In this document: positions 47,266 to 58,988 of the stretch, piece by piece
Layout: the number at the start of each line of letters is the position of its first letter
Position numbering within the stretch: position 1 is the stretch's first letter
DNA from: Cucumis sativus
Lineage: Eukaryota > Streptophyta > Magnoliopsida > Cucurbitales > Cucurbitaceae
DNA length: 64,000 nt
Reading direction: 5' to 3'
Assembly: GCF_000004075.3 (NCBI RefSeq)
Contig: NC_026657.2
Coordinates: forward strand, 30,784,408 to 30,848,407
Notes under the pieces: model-generated
What the model was told of the DNA's origin: nothing
Databases searched by the model: none
The model's input: the letters and a program-made list of their open reading frames with translations, nothing else
Made by a program: the position numbers and the translations under genes

Positions 47266-47794
47266 GATTAGCAGAAAGTTGACGAATTTGAATGGAAGCC
47301 TCAAGTTTTGGCCATGGAGATCGAAATATGTTCAGGCATTCAGCTGGTGACTGTATCACTTGGGTGAGTGGCTCTGATTCGGAGTTGATCGGATTTGTAT
47401 TTTTTTTCTTTCTTTTTTTACCCTTAGTTCTCCAACGCGTATCTCGGAATTACACGGAAATAATATTAATTATAAAAATACAAACCTATCGAGATAGTTT
47501 TTTTCCTTGTAAAAAAATGTTAGAACGACTTTTTTTTCTTCTTCTTTTGTGATAAGGCCCAGTAAATTCTAGAAAATAACAATACTCCAATTATATGCTT
47601 TGTGAGTAACATTCTAATCTTGCAACTATGGTAAAAATACAAGCTATCAGTATGATTTATAGTAACAAATATGGTGTTTTGGAGAAAGAATAAGATATAA
47701 TAGCATGTATGTTGAGGTGAAATCTCACACACGAACAAAATACTAAACATTACACTAAATAATTAAATAGTAAATAGTTTTGAATAGAAAAATT

Positions 47795-47995
47795 ACAATG
47801 AATGACTATTTTAGTAATAATAATTAAAGATATAACAACATTTTAAAAAAATTGCAAATATAGCAAAACTATCACTGATAGACTTTATATGGTATATCAG
47901 TAATAGAGCAATATTTGCAATATGGTCTATAGACTTATATCATTGATAGAATTTAACAAATTTTGTAAATTTTTTAAAATTTTTAAAATTATGTC
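47795..47995. repeat. dispersed hairpin repeat copy
   Basis: The core TAGCAAAACTATCACTGATAG and later ATCATTGATAGAATTTAACAA contain CTATCA/TGATAG half-sites that pair with each other. The same half-sites, with flanking TTTTGTAAATATTT-like ends, occur at 52590-52745, 58324-58575 and 61735-61990. It resembles a short non-coding interspersed element (MITE-like) I associate with cucurbits. Confidence 0.55.
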
Positions 47996-48076
47996 AGTTA
48001 ATTAATTCGAATTTAATTACTAAATTTAACCGTATCCTTTTAATACTAAAATTTGAGCCATCATGCTAATAAACCA

Positions 48077-48116
48077 AGCCCAAAGATGAGGCCCAATCGT
48101 AAAATTTTTCAGCCCA
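48077..48116 (+). promoter_or_regulatory. three site II-like GCCCA elements
   Basis: AGCCCA at 48077-48082, GGCCCA at 48090-48095 and AGCCCA at 48111-48116, about 115-155 bases before the SOUL start codon. Read on the other strand these are TGGGCT/TGGGCC, the site II motif bound by TCP factors and enriched in promoters of nuclear genes for organelle proteins. They could serve both divergent genes. Function is inferred. Confidence 0.5.
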
Positions 48117-48232
48117 TTTTTAGTAGTTTTGGCTACGCCATGAAAATGGATTCCCGGGAAAATCTACTCATCGTCACCGAGGCATCACAAATTTCACCCT
48201 CTGCAACAGAAATTTGAAAACGCTGAAGAAAA

Positions 48233-50131
48233 ATGCTCTCCGGCAATCCTTTCGTCCTCTCCAAAACCTCGTTTGGATCTCTATGTTCTTTTCCTTCGAT
48301 AACTCGTCGCAGATCGTCTTCAACCTCCGTCGTCGCTGATTCTACGGTCAGGAATAGCACTGATGTAGCTACTTCACAGTCGCGAAGGACCATTTCCGCT
48401 CAGGAAGCTCGAATTTCTCTTGTTTTTGCACTCGCTTCACAAGCATCTACTCTCTCTCAGCGCGGTAATGTCTCAGTATTTGATTTAATGATTGATAGTA
48501 CTAGAAGTTATAGTTCTCGTTTAATTCGCTCTTTTCGGTTGGTCTGCAGTTTTGTTGGAATTGGCTTCTGAAACTTCGAAATACTTGTTGCCTAAAAGGT
48601 TCGACAGTCGGAATTTAGAGGAGGCTCTAATGGCAGGTATTTCTACGTAGAGAACTGTGTTTGTTGGTTGTGAAATTCACACTTGCGACATTCGTCCTGC
48701 GATTGAACTCCATTGCAATCCAGCTCGTATTTCTATCTCTTAATTGTTATGAGTCTAATAATTTGTTTTGAGTTAATCTAGTTCCTGATCTCGAGACTCT
48801 GAAGTTCAAGGTCTTAAGTCGAAGAGACGAATATGAGATTAGGGAGGTTGAGGTATAATTTCCTCTCTCCTCAATTTACTCTTGTACTGCCTCATTGCTT
48901 CAAACCTAAATATAATATTGACTTATTCTAACAATTAGCTTACAAACTATGACTGCGATCGTTGGACAGCCTTACTTTATAGCGGAAACTACCATGCCTG
49001 GGAAGAGTGGATTTGATTTCGGTGGTGCCTCTCAATCCTTCAATGTCTTGGCCGCGTACCTCTTTGGTAAGGTAGATCTGAAGCTCCGAGATGAAGCTTG
49101 TTAATCTTGATTTCTGTTTGCCATCCTAATCTGAATCCGGTCCTAATACCAGAATAAGGCAAGAGAGAAAATGGAAATGACAACACCTGTTTTGACGAGT
49201 CAATACAAATCCGATGGGGAAAAGATGGATACGACAACCCCTGTAATAACTAAAAATGTAAGTTCTTCACATCTTGACACCTGTTAGGCCTCCTCTTTAC
49301 ATCCTTGTTCTCAAATGTGATATTTATTGGTTTTCCATTTCGATGTAATTTTTCTCTTCCATTTTTGTTTTTTTAGGTCGATGGTAAAGATCAGTGGAAG
49401 ATGTCATTTGTGATACCCTCCAAATACGGTCAGAATTTTCCAGTTCCCCAAGACACATCTGTTAGGATTCAAGAAGTCCCCAGGAAAATTCTTGCGGTTG
49501 TAGCCTTTTCAGGTCTGTTTCATTTTAACCTAGAAACTCCATTTACTCTTAGTAGAATCTGGACTTAATGGTTGAAATTTTGTTCAATAGTCTCGGAGCA
49601 CATGACAAGCTCCAATGCTGGTAAAATTATTTTGAACAATTATTGAGACTAAATATTTGCTGCCAAGTCCACATCATCATACTTCGATCTTTACTTTATA
49701 AGATGTGAAAGAATGTTGCTGTTAGTGATATAACATTCTCAAGAGCCTTGATTCCAAATGTTTTTATGCAATTCAACTAACGTTTCTTCTTCTTTTTTTT
49801 TTTTCTTCTTCTTCTTCTTCTTATTATTATTATTTGTTTGATTAGGTTTTGTCACTGACGATGAAGTCAAAAAGAGAGAATCTAGGTTAAGGGATGCTTT
49901 GAAGAATGACAAGGAGTTTCAAGTTAAAGCGGGCAGTTTTGTGGAGGTAGCACAGGTATTTTTACCATCTAAGTATTACAAAACTTCTTTATTTTTCATA
50001 GTGCACATATAATCCTGCTTTATTGGTTGATGACCCCCTGTTTATGTGGTTTGCAGTATAATCCCCCCTTTACTCTTCCATTTCAACGTCGTAATGAGAT
50101 TGCTCTGGAAGTAGAGAAGAAAGAAGTGTAG
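48233..50131 (+). CDS. SOUL heme-binding-like protein, plastid (At3g10130-like)
   Basis: Eight exons: 48233-48464, 48550-48636, 48782-48852, 48970-49071, 49153-49257, 49377-49512, 49846-49955 and 50057-50131, giving 305 aa (homologue about 309). Residues 1-~45 are a Ser/Arg-rich transit peptide, and the SOUL/HEBP fold runs from about 107 to the end. Typical phrases are [40 protein letters not shown] (171-177), MDTTTPV (189-195) and [15 protein letters not shown] proteins bind tetrapyrroles; plastid members are found in thylakoid plastoglobules in Arabidopsis, where a role in chlorophyll or heme turnover has been proposed. The start is the first ATG of the leader. Family is certain; the exact orthologue is from memory. 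Confidence 0.94.
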
Positions 50132-53100
50132 CAGTATAATCATAGATCTTGAAATTTACCTTCGGTGTATAGCCACATATAATGAACTGTATATATGTCA
50201 CTTTCACATTTAAATACAGCTCCATCAGGTATTATTGATGGTGCACCAATGGAACTCAATACTGTAGATATGAACATGCTAATGTCCTCGTGTATTTAAC
50301 CTCGGTCTACCTCCTGGATATAATAGTTGGGAATTTCCATGTTCACTGGGTTTGAATAAATGCTGGTACACTGAACTTTTTCTTCTTTATCTCTCTCTTT
50401 TTGCGGACCTATGCCAATTATAATAGACTAAAAATTTATCTTAAAGTTGAAGTGCCTCACAGGAACCAAATAACTAACTTTAGAGGATTGTTTAGTTTTC
50501 TTTAAGATTGCTCCAAAGTAGGAAGAGCTTGTATTCATTTTTTTTTATTAAGACTTGCAGTATAAATTGATAGGGGAATTCTATTTTCTTCTCAATTGAA
50601 CTGCCCAAGCACTTTCATCGTAGAGATCTTATTAAAATTGACAAAAATATCACTTGGAGGTAAATGGTTCAAGTGCCTATAAACTATGAGCCATGGTTCT
50701 ACTGCTATTCTGAGTGTAAAAGTAATTGCACAGTGATAATTGTAGTGTGAATTGGCTTGAAAATTAAATGCTTCAATTTTGCTGTACGAGCCAAAATTAT
50801 AAGCTTCAATTCTAAGAATTGGATTAGTTCTGATAATTGTATTTGTGACCTTGTTCATTAGATTTGCAGGTCTCAGCCTGCAAAGGCTCTTGTACACAGC
50901 AGCATAACTAGTTCAGATAGAATTACAATTAGAACGGTAACCACCTCTATACTTGGATTTTGTTATCATAAAACCTCTTTCTGGTCTTTTTTTTCTCCAG
51001 CATAGCATGCTTGTTCTGTTAGTTATTCTTTTTCTTGGATTTGTTAATATAGGTGAAAACCAAAGAGACCATACACTTCAAATTATTATGAAATAAACTT
51101 TTGAAGAATTATAGCTTCAAAATGCAATGAAGTTGAGCCTTCAATCCTCTGCAGTTATTACTGTTGAGAATGTTAGCTTCAGTTATGTCTTTTTTACTCA
51201 AGCTAAAACTGATCAGATATCATTTTGTTGGTTTATGGAAGATAGTTCAATCTGCAGCGTGTTATGCAGTTGCTTTTTTTATTACCAGCTCGATTCTCAC
51301 CATTCTATTTCACACCTTGAGAATAAAAAATGGGCCAGTAAGGAGAAACAGAAAAGCATACGTGACCAATTAGGAAGTTCACATCCTAATTAGAAATGTT
51401 GCATGACTAGAAGCTTATAAGACCTTCCGTAGCCAAGAAGATTTGACACAACCCGGTGAGAACTGGTATGGATGTTCTAATTTTTTTTATCTTTTTTTTT
51501 TTTTTTTGCTTTTATTATTTAATACTATGTCGATATTTTCCTGCATGATTAAACAGTTGCTCGTTATTTTCGTAGCTTGAAATCTTACTGCAAAATGTTT
51601 GAATTCTTAGTGAAGAAAAGTAAAAAGACAAGGATTTGAGGTGGATAAAATTTGAAGTAGATGTCCTGGTTTTTTTTTTTTCGTTACCCGTAGTTGTAGG
51701 ATCTCTGTTTTTATGTGAATCGATCATGATGATGATATGGGTCAAGACCCCATGGTGAACTGTTGCTTGGACTGATTGAATAGTTGAAATTACAGTCATG
51801 AAACAGAATAAATTTCTAAAAGCTATGGAGTTTCGTTTGATAACTTTTCCAGAGCACTGAAACAGCAGTTCGTAGCCAATACGCATGATTATTAAGAGAA
51901 TGTGTAAAAAATGTGAATACAATGATGGTAAACCCATTTGAATTACATATGAAATATCTATATTTTCTTGTAGGATTGAGGACGAAGAAGGCAGCCGCAG
52001 CATTTTATCGTCTGTATGTAATTTCTAACTTTTCATCTTTGTTTGCAAAAGGGTACTCGCCAAGCAAAAAAAAGAAAAAAAATCCGTATATTTGTTATTC
52101 AGGAATTTTCTCGTCATTTTCATAACTTAGTGGCCTGTAGGATTGAGGATGTAGAAGAACTTTAGTAATTTAACCGGTTAGAAAAATCTGTAAACCTTTT
52201 TAATGGAGAAATAGAGAGAATTAAATCAAAAGAGAAAAAAAAAAAAAAAAGTTACTATACAAAATACCATCAAATTCGGAGTTTCTCTTGTAACTCTGAA
52301 CTTCAACAAGTTTTATAATGTTCCAATAAATACCCTTCCAAATTATTACAAACATACGGATGAAAAAAATTAACATGATGATTGATGTGTGGATTTTTGG
52401 TACAATTGAAAATGGGAGATTTAAACCACAAACTTGTAGTTGATTTAGTTGTAGTGTGAAAATTAAAATCGTATGTGATAGTATTACAATCCTATTAAAG
52501 AATAATATTGTGATTACTATATATTTCTATTTCAAAATATATTGTTAAATTATTTAATTTTTATGTAACAATCAGGACATTTTATCAAACAAATAAAATA
52601 TTTTATAAACTATAGTAAAATTTTAAATTCTATCCATTGTAGTAACTGATAGACTTCTATCACGGTTTATTAATGTTAGACTTTTGAAATTTTTTTATAT
52701 ATTTGTAAATATTTTGTTAAATTTGCTATTTTTCATCATTATTCTACCAATTTTTTTTATCACAAAATGTTCCATTAGTTTCATCTTGGGTATAAAAAAA
52801 AACTCTTCAATAATATTTCTTTAAACAAAATTTAAAATTTTATGATATTTTTAGAAAAAATTAAAAAAATAATTGTATGTGTAACAGGATATTTTGTATG
52901 ATATATCATAATATTATTATTGCAAGTCACTTACGGCATGTAGTTCCAAATTTCCAAATATAAAGGCCACGTCAAGAAATGGTCGATGAGTAGTTTCTGG
53001 AGAACAGATAAACCGGTCCACAACGCCAAATGGATATCGTAAGTGAATGCAAAACTGTATTACCTGTCACATTTTGGACCACCTATTATTAATTTATTTT

Positions 53101-53194
53101 ACTCTTTCCCATTTTACGCCTGCAAATCACGTGCCCGATCTTTTCAGCTGCCAGAGCTTAGACACTGGTCGGAATCCGAATCCGGAGGGGGAGA
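50132..53194. other. intergenic, SOUL to At5g03880-like gene
   Basis: SOUL 3'-UTR, then mostly AT-rich DNA. A weak hint of split coding sequence exists at 50877-51373 (see findings) but no gene is accepted. A dispersed hairpin-repeat copy lies at about 52590-52745. Confidence 0.5.
52590..52745. repeat. dispersed hairpin repeat copy
   Basis: Contains AACTGATAGACTTCTATCACGG and, on the right, TTGTAAATATTTTGTTAAATT-like ends, matching the repeat family seen at 47795 and 58324. Diverged; boundaries are approximate. Confidence 0.5.
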
Positions 53195-56100
53195 ATGGCG
53201 GCAGCTCTAAATTTGTCATCAACTCCGTTCTTAAGACAAATTTCGAGCACTAAAACTCCAAAAGCCTCCATGTCTGTTCGAGCGACCTCAAGACCATCTG
53301 AGAATTCTTCAACTTCCGTGGGGACTAAAGAAAATGAAAACCAAGGGCTTTCTTCCTCCTCTTCTTCTTTATTTTCTCCTCCGCCCAACTTCAAGCCACC
53401 GGAGCCTAAGCGTTTCGGCGTCAGACCCGATAAGTTTCTTGATGTCCTGGGCGCTTCCCTTTCCTTAGTTTTTCGGCTTGGAACTGGTATATTTGTCAAT
53501 GGGTATGAAACTTTCTCTATCTATTCTACTTTACTTTACTTTACTTTGTTTGAAATAAACTATACTTTTTTTTTCGCCTATCTTATTTCATTTCGTTTTA
53601 TTTATTTTTTTAAAAAATTACTTTAGCTTACCATTAAAATATTATATTAGCTTACCATTACTTTCAGTACGCTGTTTTACGTTGGCTTGGCAATAGGGCC
53701 TTTCCTATTGCAGATATAAAATACGCTCCGAATGAGCTTTCAATTATTGAATTTATGTTCTCAGAATAGGAAACTATTTGTGGCATAGGAAACTCTGAAC
53801 CATGATGACAGATGATAACTGTTTGTCCAGGTTTAAAACTTATTATTTATGAATGAAAGGAAGTTACAGGAAACATAGCTGACGTTCTTGTAGAATAAAG
53901 CTGTTTTGTTGAAGCAAATGTCAGAATATGTTACAAATTGGTTTCACCAGATGAAGTTCAGATTTAATTTTTACTTAATTCCCATTGAGTGCGACAATGG
54001 ATGCTTGGAAATTTGAATGTTCTAAATGGGCTTGTTTCTATTTGTATCTTGTTAGGTACTCGGCGTCATTGGTTCCGAAAAATGATTTCCCCCCCGACAA
54101 ATATGCTCTAGAAATTGCTGGTAACTACTATTATAAGTTTTTGGTGGTTGATTAGATGTAAGATGTTTATCCTCGAATTATTTCACTTAAATGTGTGGAG
54201 TTCACTTTAGGGATTGTCTTGTGGAAGTAGTTGAGTTGAACACAAGTCGTCCTGCAAAATTTCCTTCTATCGATTTGAAAATGTTTGACAATGATTTTCT
54301 AATAGGTCAGTTTTTATAATCAAGAGCTGAGTTTGTGATCATGGAGTAGAACGTTTTGAACTGACATTCTAGAAAGGAAAAACTTAAATCTAATGTCTTT
54401 GCATGCAATTTGTGACTGAGTGTTTACTGACTTGGTCTTAGGATGAACTTTTTGAGTTTTAATAATTAAATGAAGAGAGTTTTTTTTCATTAATTACATG
54501 CATGTTGGGAAGTTTCTTTTGTGGATTTTTGTTGTTATTATGGTTGAATGATAGGTTTCAAGGTCAAAGAGACTTCAAAGTTAGGACCTCGCCCAGAGAA
54601 GCCTATTGAGATATATGAGTTTGAGAGGTACTTCGCTTGCTCTGTACTTGAGGTTGCACAATGATGTCTAGTATCTGTGTTCTAATGCCTAGACTGACTT
54701 CCTCTTTTTAGTTGAAGTTTTCATGTGTTATGAACTTACTATGATCAACATAGTCTAACTTCAATCTTTCTTTTTATTACCATGTCAATTCATGGATTCT
54801 CATCAACGGATACAGTTGTCCATTTTGTCGGAAGGTAATTTTACCCCAAAAAACTGTATCAAATGAAGGTTCTTGCATGTTCATTGTTATTCATTGGTTC
54901 TTTTGCAGAGTTATCACTTAACTCCTGATGGTTGAGGTCTTTTTAGAATATTATTTCACTTGCCACACATGATGATCCAGGCACATCACACGTGTATGTT
55001 GTCTAGTTGGTGTCGATAGTTTCAATCTTGTGATGGCCTCTTGGATGCCTTGCATACAAAACATGAACTTGTCTCAAATGTTGAATAGACGACAGGCTAA
55101 TTTATTTAATATAGATCAGATTTGAAAGTCAAAGTATCAAAAAGGTAATATAAGAGACAGATCACTTTTTGACTCTTTGAGTCTGATCACAAAGTTAGTT
55201 TCATCTAATTTTGTACAATGTTAATTATTAAAGATCTAATGGCCATGAGCTTTCAACTATTGCTATATGACAACTCTTCCTTTGGTTTTATGCTTTGAGA
55301 GAAATCGAAGGATCATGCCAATATGATCATAACTCAGCTAGCACAAATATGTTTTTTTTAAACAAGAAACAACTTCTCGTTGGTGTAGTGAAAATTAATA
55401 AAAGTTTAAAGAATACTAGCTCCCAGAAAGAGAGAAAGAAAAGATACAAACAACAAATACAACTACCCACTCAACTTGCGTAAAGTATGTACCATCCAAA
55501 GAGGTTAGAGATTTGAATTGACTACCTTGTCTATTGTTAGAACTAAAAACAAAAAGATTCTCAAAGATCCCATAATACACGAATTTCGTGTTAATATTAT
55601 TTTTTAATTGGTTTCTTCCTTTTGAGGTTATTGTATTTCTGATTTTTTTGTTCCTAAGATGTTTTTTAGACAATATTTATAATCTTCTGTGCTTGTGTGC
55701 TTCCAGGTCAGGGAAATTGTTGCTGTGTTAGATTTAGATATTCTATTCTATCCTTGCCCTCGGAATGGTCCAAACTTCCGTCCCAAAGTTCTTCAGATGG
55801 GAGGAAAGCAGCAGTTTCCTTATATGGTTTGAAATTGTTCTTTTCCCATTTCATTTTCACGCCTAGTATCTTTCTATTTGGAGCAAATCAATTATATATT
55901 GCTCGAGGAAATGCCAAAAATGAAGGAGGATAAAATGTGGCATACCCAGCATGAATTTTGTTGGTTTACTTTATTTTTATTTATTTTTCGATGCATCTCA
56001 AAATATGATTTTTAACTTGTTACCAAAAGTTTGAATTCCAAATGATTGATGACCGTGAAAGCTCAATTATTCCACTACTTAAAATTTGAGTATTTCCAGT

Positions 56101-58988
56101 TTCCTCCTTCCCGACAATGTACAGATTGCTATTAGTTTTCTTAATCTCTTGCTGTAGTTGTGCATGGCTTGGTTGCAACCTTTCAGATTGACTTGCTACG
56201 CTTGATCAAGTGTAAAGCTTCGTGTTTGGTATTTGGTTGCAGGTTGATCCAAACACAGGAGTTTCAATGTATGAATCAGATGACATAATCAAGTATCTGG
56301 TTCAAAACTATGGTGTGGACTCATCACAATTGATATGATCAATTTGATCCGACTTTTATTTTTCTCATTAATTCTTATTGTGTGCTTATTCAAGTTAAAG
56401 ATTTCTTTGAAAATAGATGATTTCTTTTTGTTCATTAAAGTTGATCCTTCCTTCCTTATGTTGCAAAGAAAATGAAAAGTTGTTCCTTTGGGGACATCCG
56501 ATAAAATTGGAATGATACATAGAAGATTAGCATGGCCTGTGCTAGGATGAAACACAAATCAAAAAATGGTCAAAAGAAAATGAGAAGGCTGATAATTTTA
56601 AAAGTTTTGCCAGAATGTCAATGTTGAACTAGCTAGGCAAAAATGCTTTTTTTCTTCAATCCTCGAGCATTACACTCCTAAAACTTAATTTTTGTGCATT
56701 AAATTATAGCAGTCTTAGTGATCAAAATATACTATATCTAGCAGTGTCTCATTCTAGTTTTTCATGATGACTTGTGTTCAAGTAGGTGATGGAAATGTAC
56801 CTCTTTTTCTCTCTCTTGGACTTTTGACGGTTAGTAGTTTACGCCATTTTTCTTTTTGTTTCGTTTTCATTTTGAAGTATTTGTTGAACTGTAGAAAAAT
56901 TGAGATAAGGTAAGGTTGTAGGTTTCTTCATTGGGCTATTTTAACAACGTTTTTTGTTGCAGACGTTGTCAGAAGGCTTTGCTATGATTGGTCGTCTGGG
57001 CAGGGTTAGATATTTTCAAATTTTTACTTGTTGAGTTATGAATCTTAGTAATTTTGGAAAGTAATTAAGGATATGTTTGGGAGTGATTCTAAAATAGTCA
57101 AAATCACTCTTAAACATGCTTTTTATCGTTTAAAACCAATTTTATTAATTTTGAGTGATCAATTTGAATATATGTATACATACACACACACACATACATA
57201 TAAAATTAAATTTTAAAAACCAGTCTCAAACCTGCACTAAAACTGGAACGAGAAACTTATAGCTTGCCCATTTGTTGCTTATGTTAATTGCAGGGTTCTA
57301 TCTATAAGCCATCAAAGCTTCCACCTGCTCCACTAGAAATATGGGCATATGAGGTCATTTAATCGGACTTTTTTCAAAATTTATTGTTAAAAATTCATAA
57401 TATTTCATGACTTGTAGTGGAAATTTTTATGGTTCTCTTCCCCTGAACAGTATTTTGAATCTATGTTTCTCTCCTCTCTCAGGGTTCTCCTTTTTGCAAA
57501 CTTGTTCGTGAAGTGCTTGTAGAGTTGGAGTTACCACATTTAGTACGTTGGTAAAGTCTCTTATACCGTTCATTTTTCAAGGCAGATTATTATTAATCAC
57601 ACACACTCACTTATTAATATCGTCTAGATCTTTGCATATAAATCTTTGTCAATATAGAAATGGACTTTTAGGAGGTGAAAGCAGTAGAGGGAAAAAAGTT
57701 AAGTGTGAATATTGAGTATTAGTAAGAAAATATTGGGACTGCATTTCAAATTACAATATTATTAGTGGCATGATTATAATTACTTGATAGTTTGTTTGTG
57801 TGGGGTTGTCATTACTAGAAGGAGTTAGAGGTTTCGTAGACAAACACGTGAGATTTAACCGGGAGAGAGTTTGCCCTCTCGAAAGGGGCTATAATTAGTA
57901 TAGATTTTCATTTAAATCTCCTTTATATCTGAAATTGCAATCTGTATGGCGTAAGTTACGTGCATTAGAAGCATTGATCGCAACTTTTGGTAATATCTTC
58001 CCCTGTTCCTTTATTCCTTAACGCACACATACCCAGTAATCTATAAATTTCTGTATGCAGTTGTGGGGACTTGGTGAGTAAACGTATCATTTTTGTGAAA
58101 TATTACAATTTCTTGCGATTTCTTTCCAAAGCTGATTTTTTCATTGGGGTATAATTACAATCTAAGTTAACCCAAATTTCTAAAATCCTTTCCTTTCTCA
58201 TAATTACTTTTCACACTGTTTCTTTGAGATTTATGCAAATTAGCTTAAAAAGGAAAAAAAACATTTACTAGTCTTGATTCTATTGGCTCCCAGTCTTTTT
58301 CTTTTAATATTTATTTTTTTCATTTTATTAAAAGAAATTGTTGTAAATGACATAGTGATAAATATATTTATAAAATATAACAAAATTTTAGATTTTTCAT
58401 TCTTAGACACTAATTAATTTCTATCAATGTCACCAATAGACACTGATAAAAGTCTATTAGTGTCACCATTAGACACTAATTAAAGTCTATCAATGATAAA
58501 TTATCGATAGAATATGGATTTTTACTATATTTTGTAAATATTTAGTTTATTTTACTATATTTGAAAATATCCATTTTATTAATGCAGCAAAACTATAATT
58601 TTAAAAAATTGACTTAAACTATATTCAGTTAAGTTTGATGCTAAAAGTAGAATGACGAGTGCTTTAGTAAAGTTTACAACAATATTTTTTGATGTATTGT
58701 TCTCTTCGTTCGATTCAGTTGCGCTCGTGGTAGCCCAAAACGTCAACAGTTGTATGAGAAAGAGGGACACTTTCAGGTACATCCAACAAGTTGCACCTAC
58801 ACAGTGATGGGCTGTCCTTTCTGTTATTCTTCTTGAACATTTTCTGATTATTATCCAACAACCAAACTTAACGACGTTTTGAACCAAATGGCTAATAGGT
58901 TCCATACTTAGATGACCCTAACACAGGGGTGCGTATGTTTGAAAGTGCTGAAATTGTGGAGTATCTTCAAGCAACTTATGCTCTTTAG
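53195..58988 (+). CDS. plastid protein with two thioredoxin/GST-N-like modules (At5g03880-like)
   Basis: Twelve exons: 53195-53502, 54056-54120, 54555-54627, 54816-54834, 55707-55826, 56243-56312, 56786-56829, 56963-57004, 57294-57353, 57483-57550, 58719-58776 and 58899-58988, giving 338 aa (Arabidopsis about 339). The N-terminus to ~65 is a Ser-rich transit peptide. Module 1 (~143-214) has the redox motif CPFC (150-153), the cis-Pro region QQFPYM and MYESDDIIKYL. Module 2 (~262-336) repeats this as SPFC (269-272), FQVPYLDDPNTG and MFESAEIVEYL. Both resemble glutaredoxin-like GST N-terminal folds, and no GST C-terminal helical domain is present. It is annotated as 'thioredoxin family'; substrate and role are unknown. 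Exon 4 is only 19 nt and encodes the CPFC site. Confidence 0.93.
56482..56580 (+). pseudogene. U6 snRNA pseudogene in intron 6
   Basis: The sequence follows U6 in order: a 5' stem loop like TTCCTTTGGGGACATCC, GATAAAATTGGAA, GAAGATTAGCATGGCC, GGATGA, and AAATGGTC near the 3' end. It has deletions in the 3' half, and the ACAGAGA box reads ACATAGA. No upstream sequence element (RTCCCACATCG) or correctly placed TATA is seen before it. It is a dead copy inside an intron of the At5g03880-like gene. Confidence 0.85.
57176..57204. repeat. (CA)n/(TA)n microsatellite in intron 8
   Basis: Alternating pyrimidine-purine run ATACATACACACACACACAT. Simple sequence. Confidence 0.75.
58324..58575. repeat. dispersed hairpin repeat copy in intron 10
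   Basis: The longest copy in the window. It carries several alternating half-sites (TCTATCAATG, AGACACTGATAAAAGTCTAT, ACACTAATTAAAGTCTATCA) that form nested inverted repeats, and ends with TTTTGTAAATATTTAG and ACTATATTTGAAAATATCC. Same family as 47795 and 52590. Confidence 0.6.

Larger units (their letters stand above)
47266..48232. other. divergent promoter region with repeat insertion
   Basis: The At5g03900-like gene and the SOUL gene start from opposite ends of this 967-bp interval. It holds a copy of the dispersed hairpin repeat (about 47795-47995) and three GCCCA-type elements close to the SOUL gene. No gene is seen. Confidence 0.55.
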
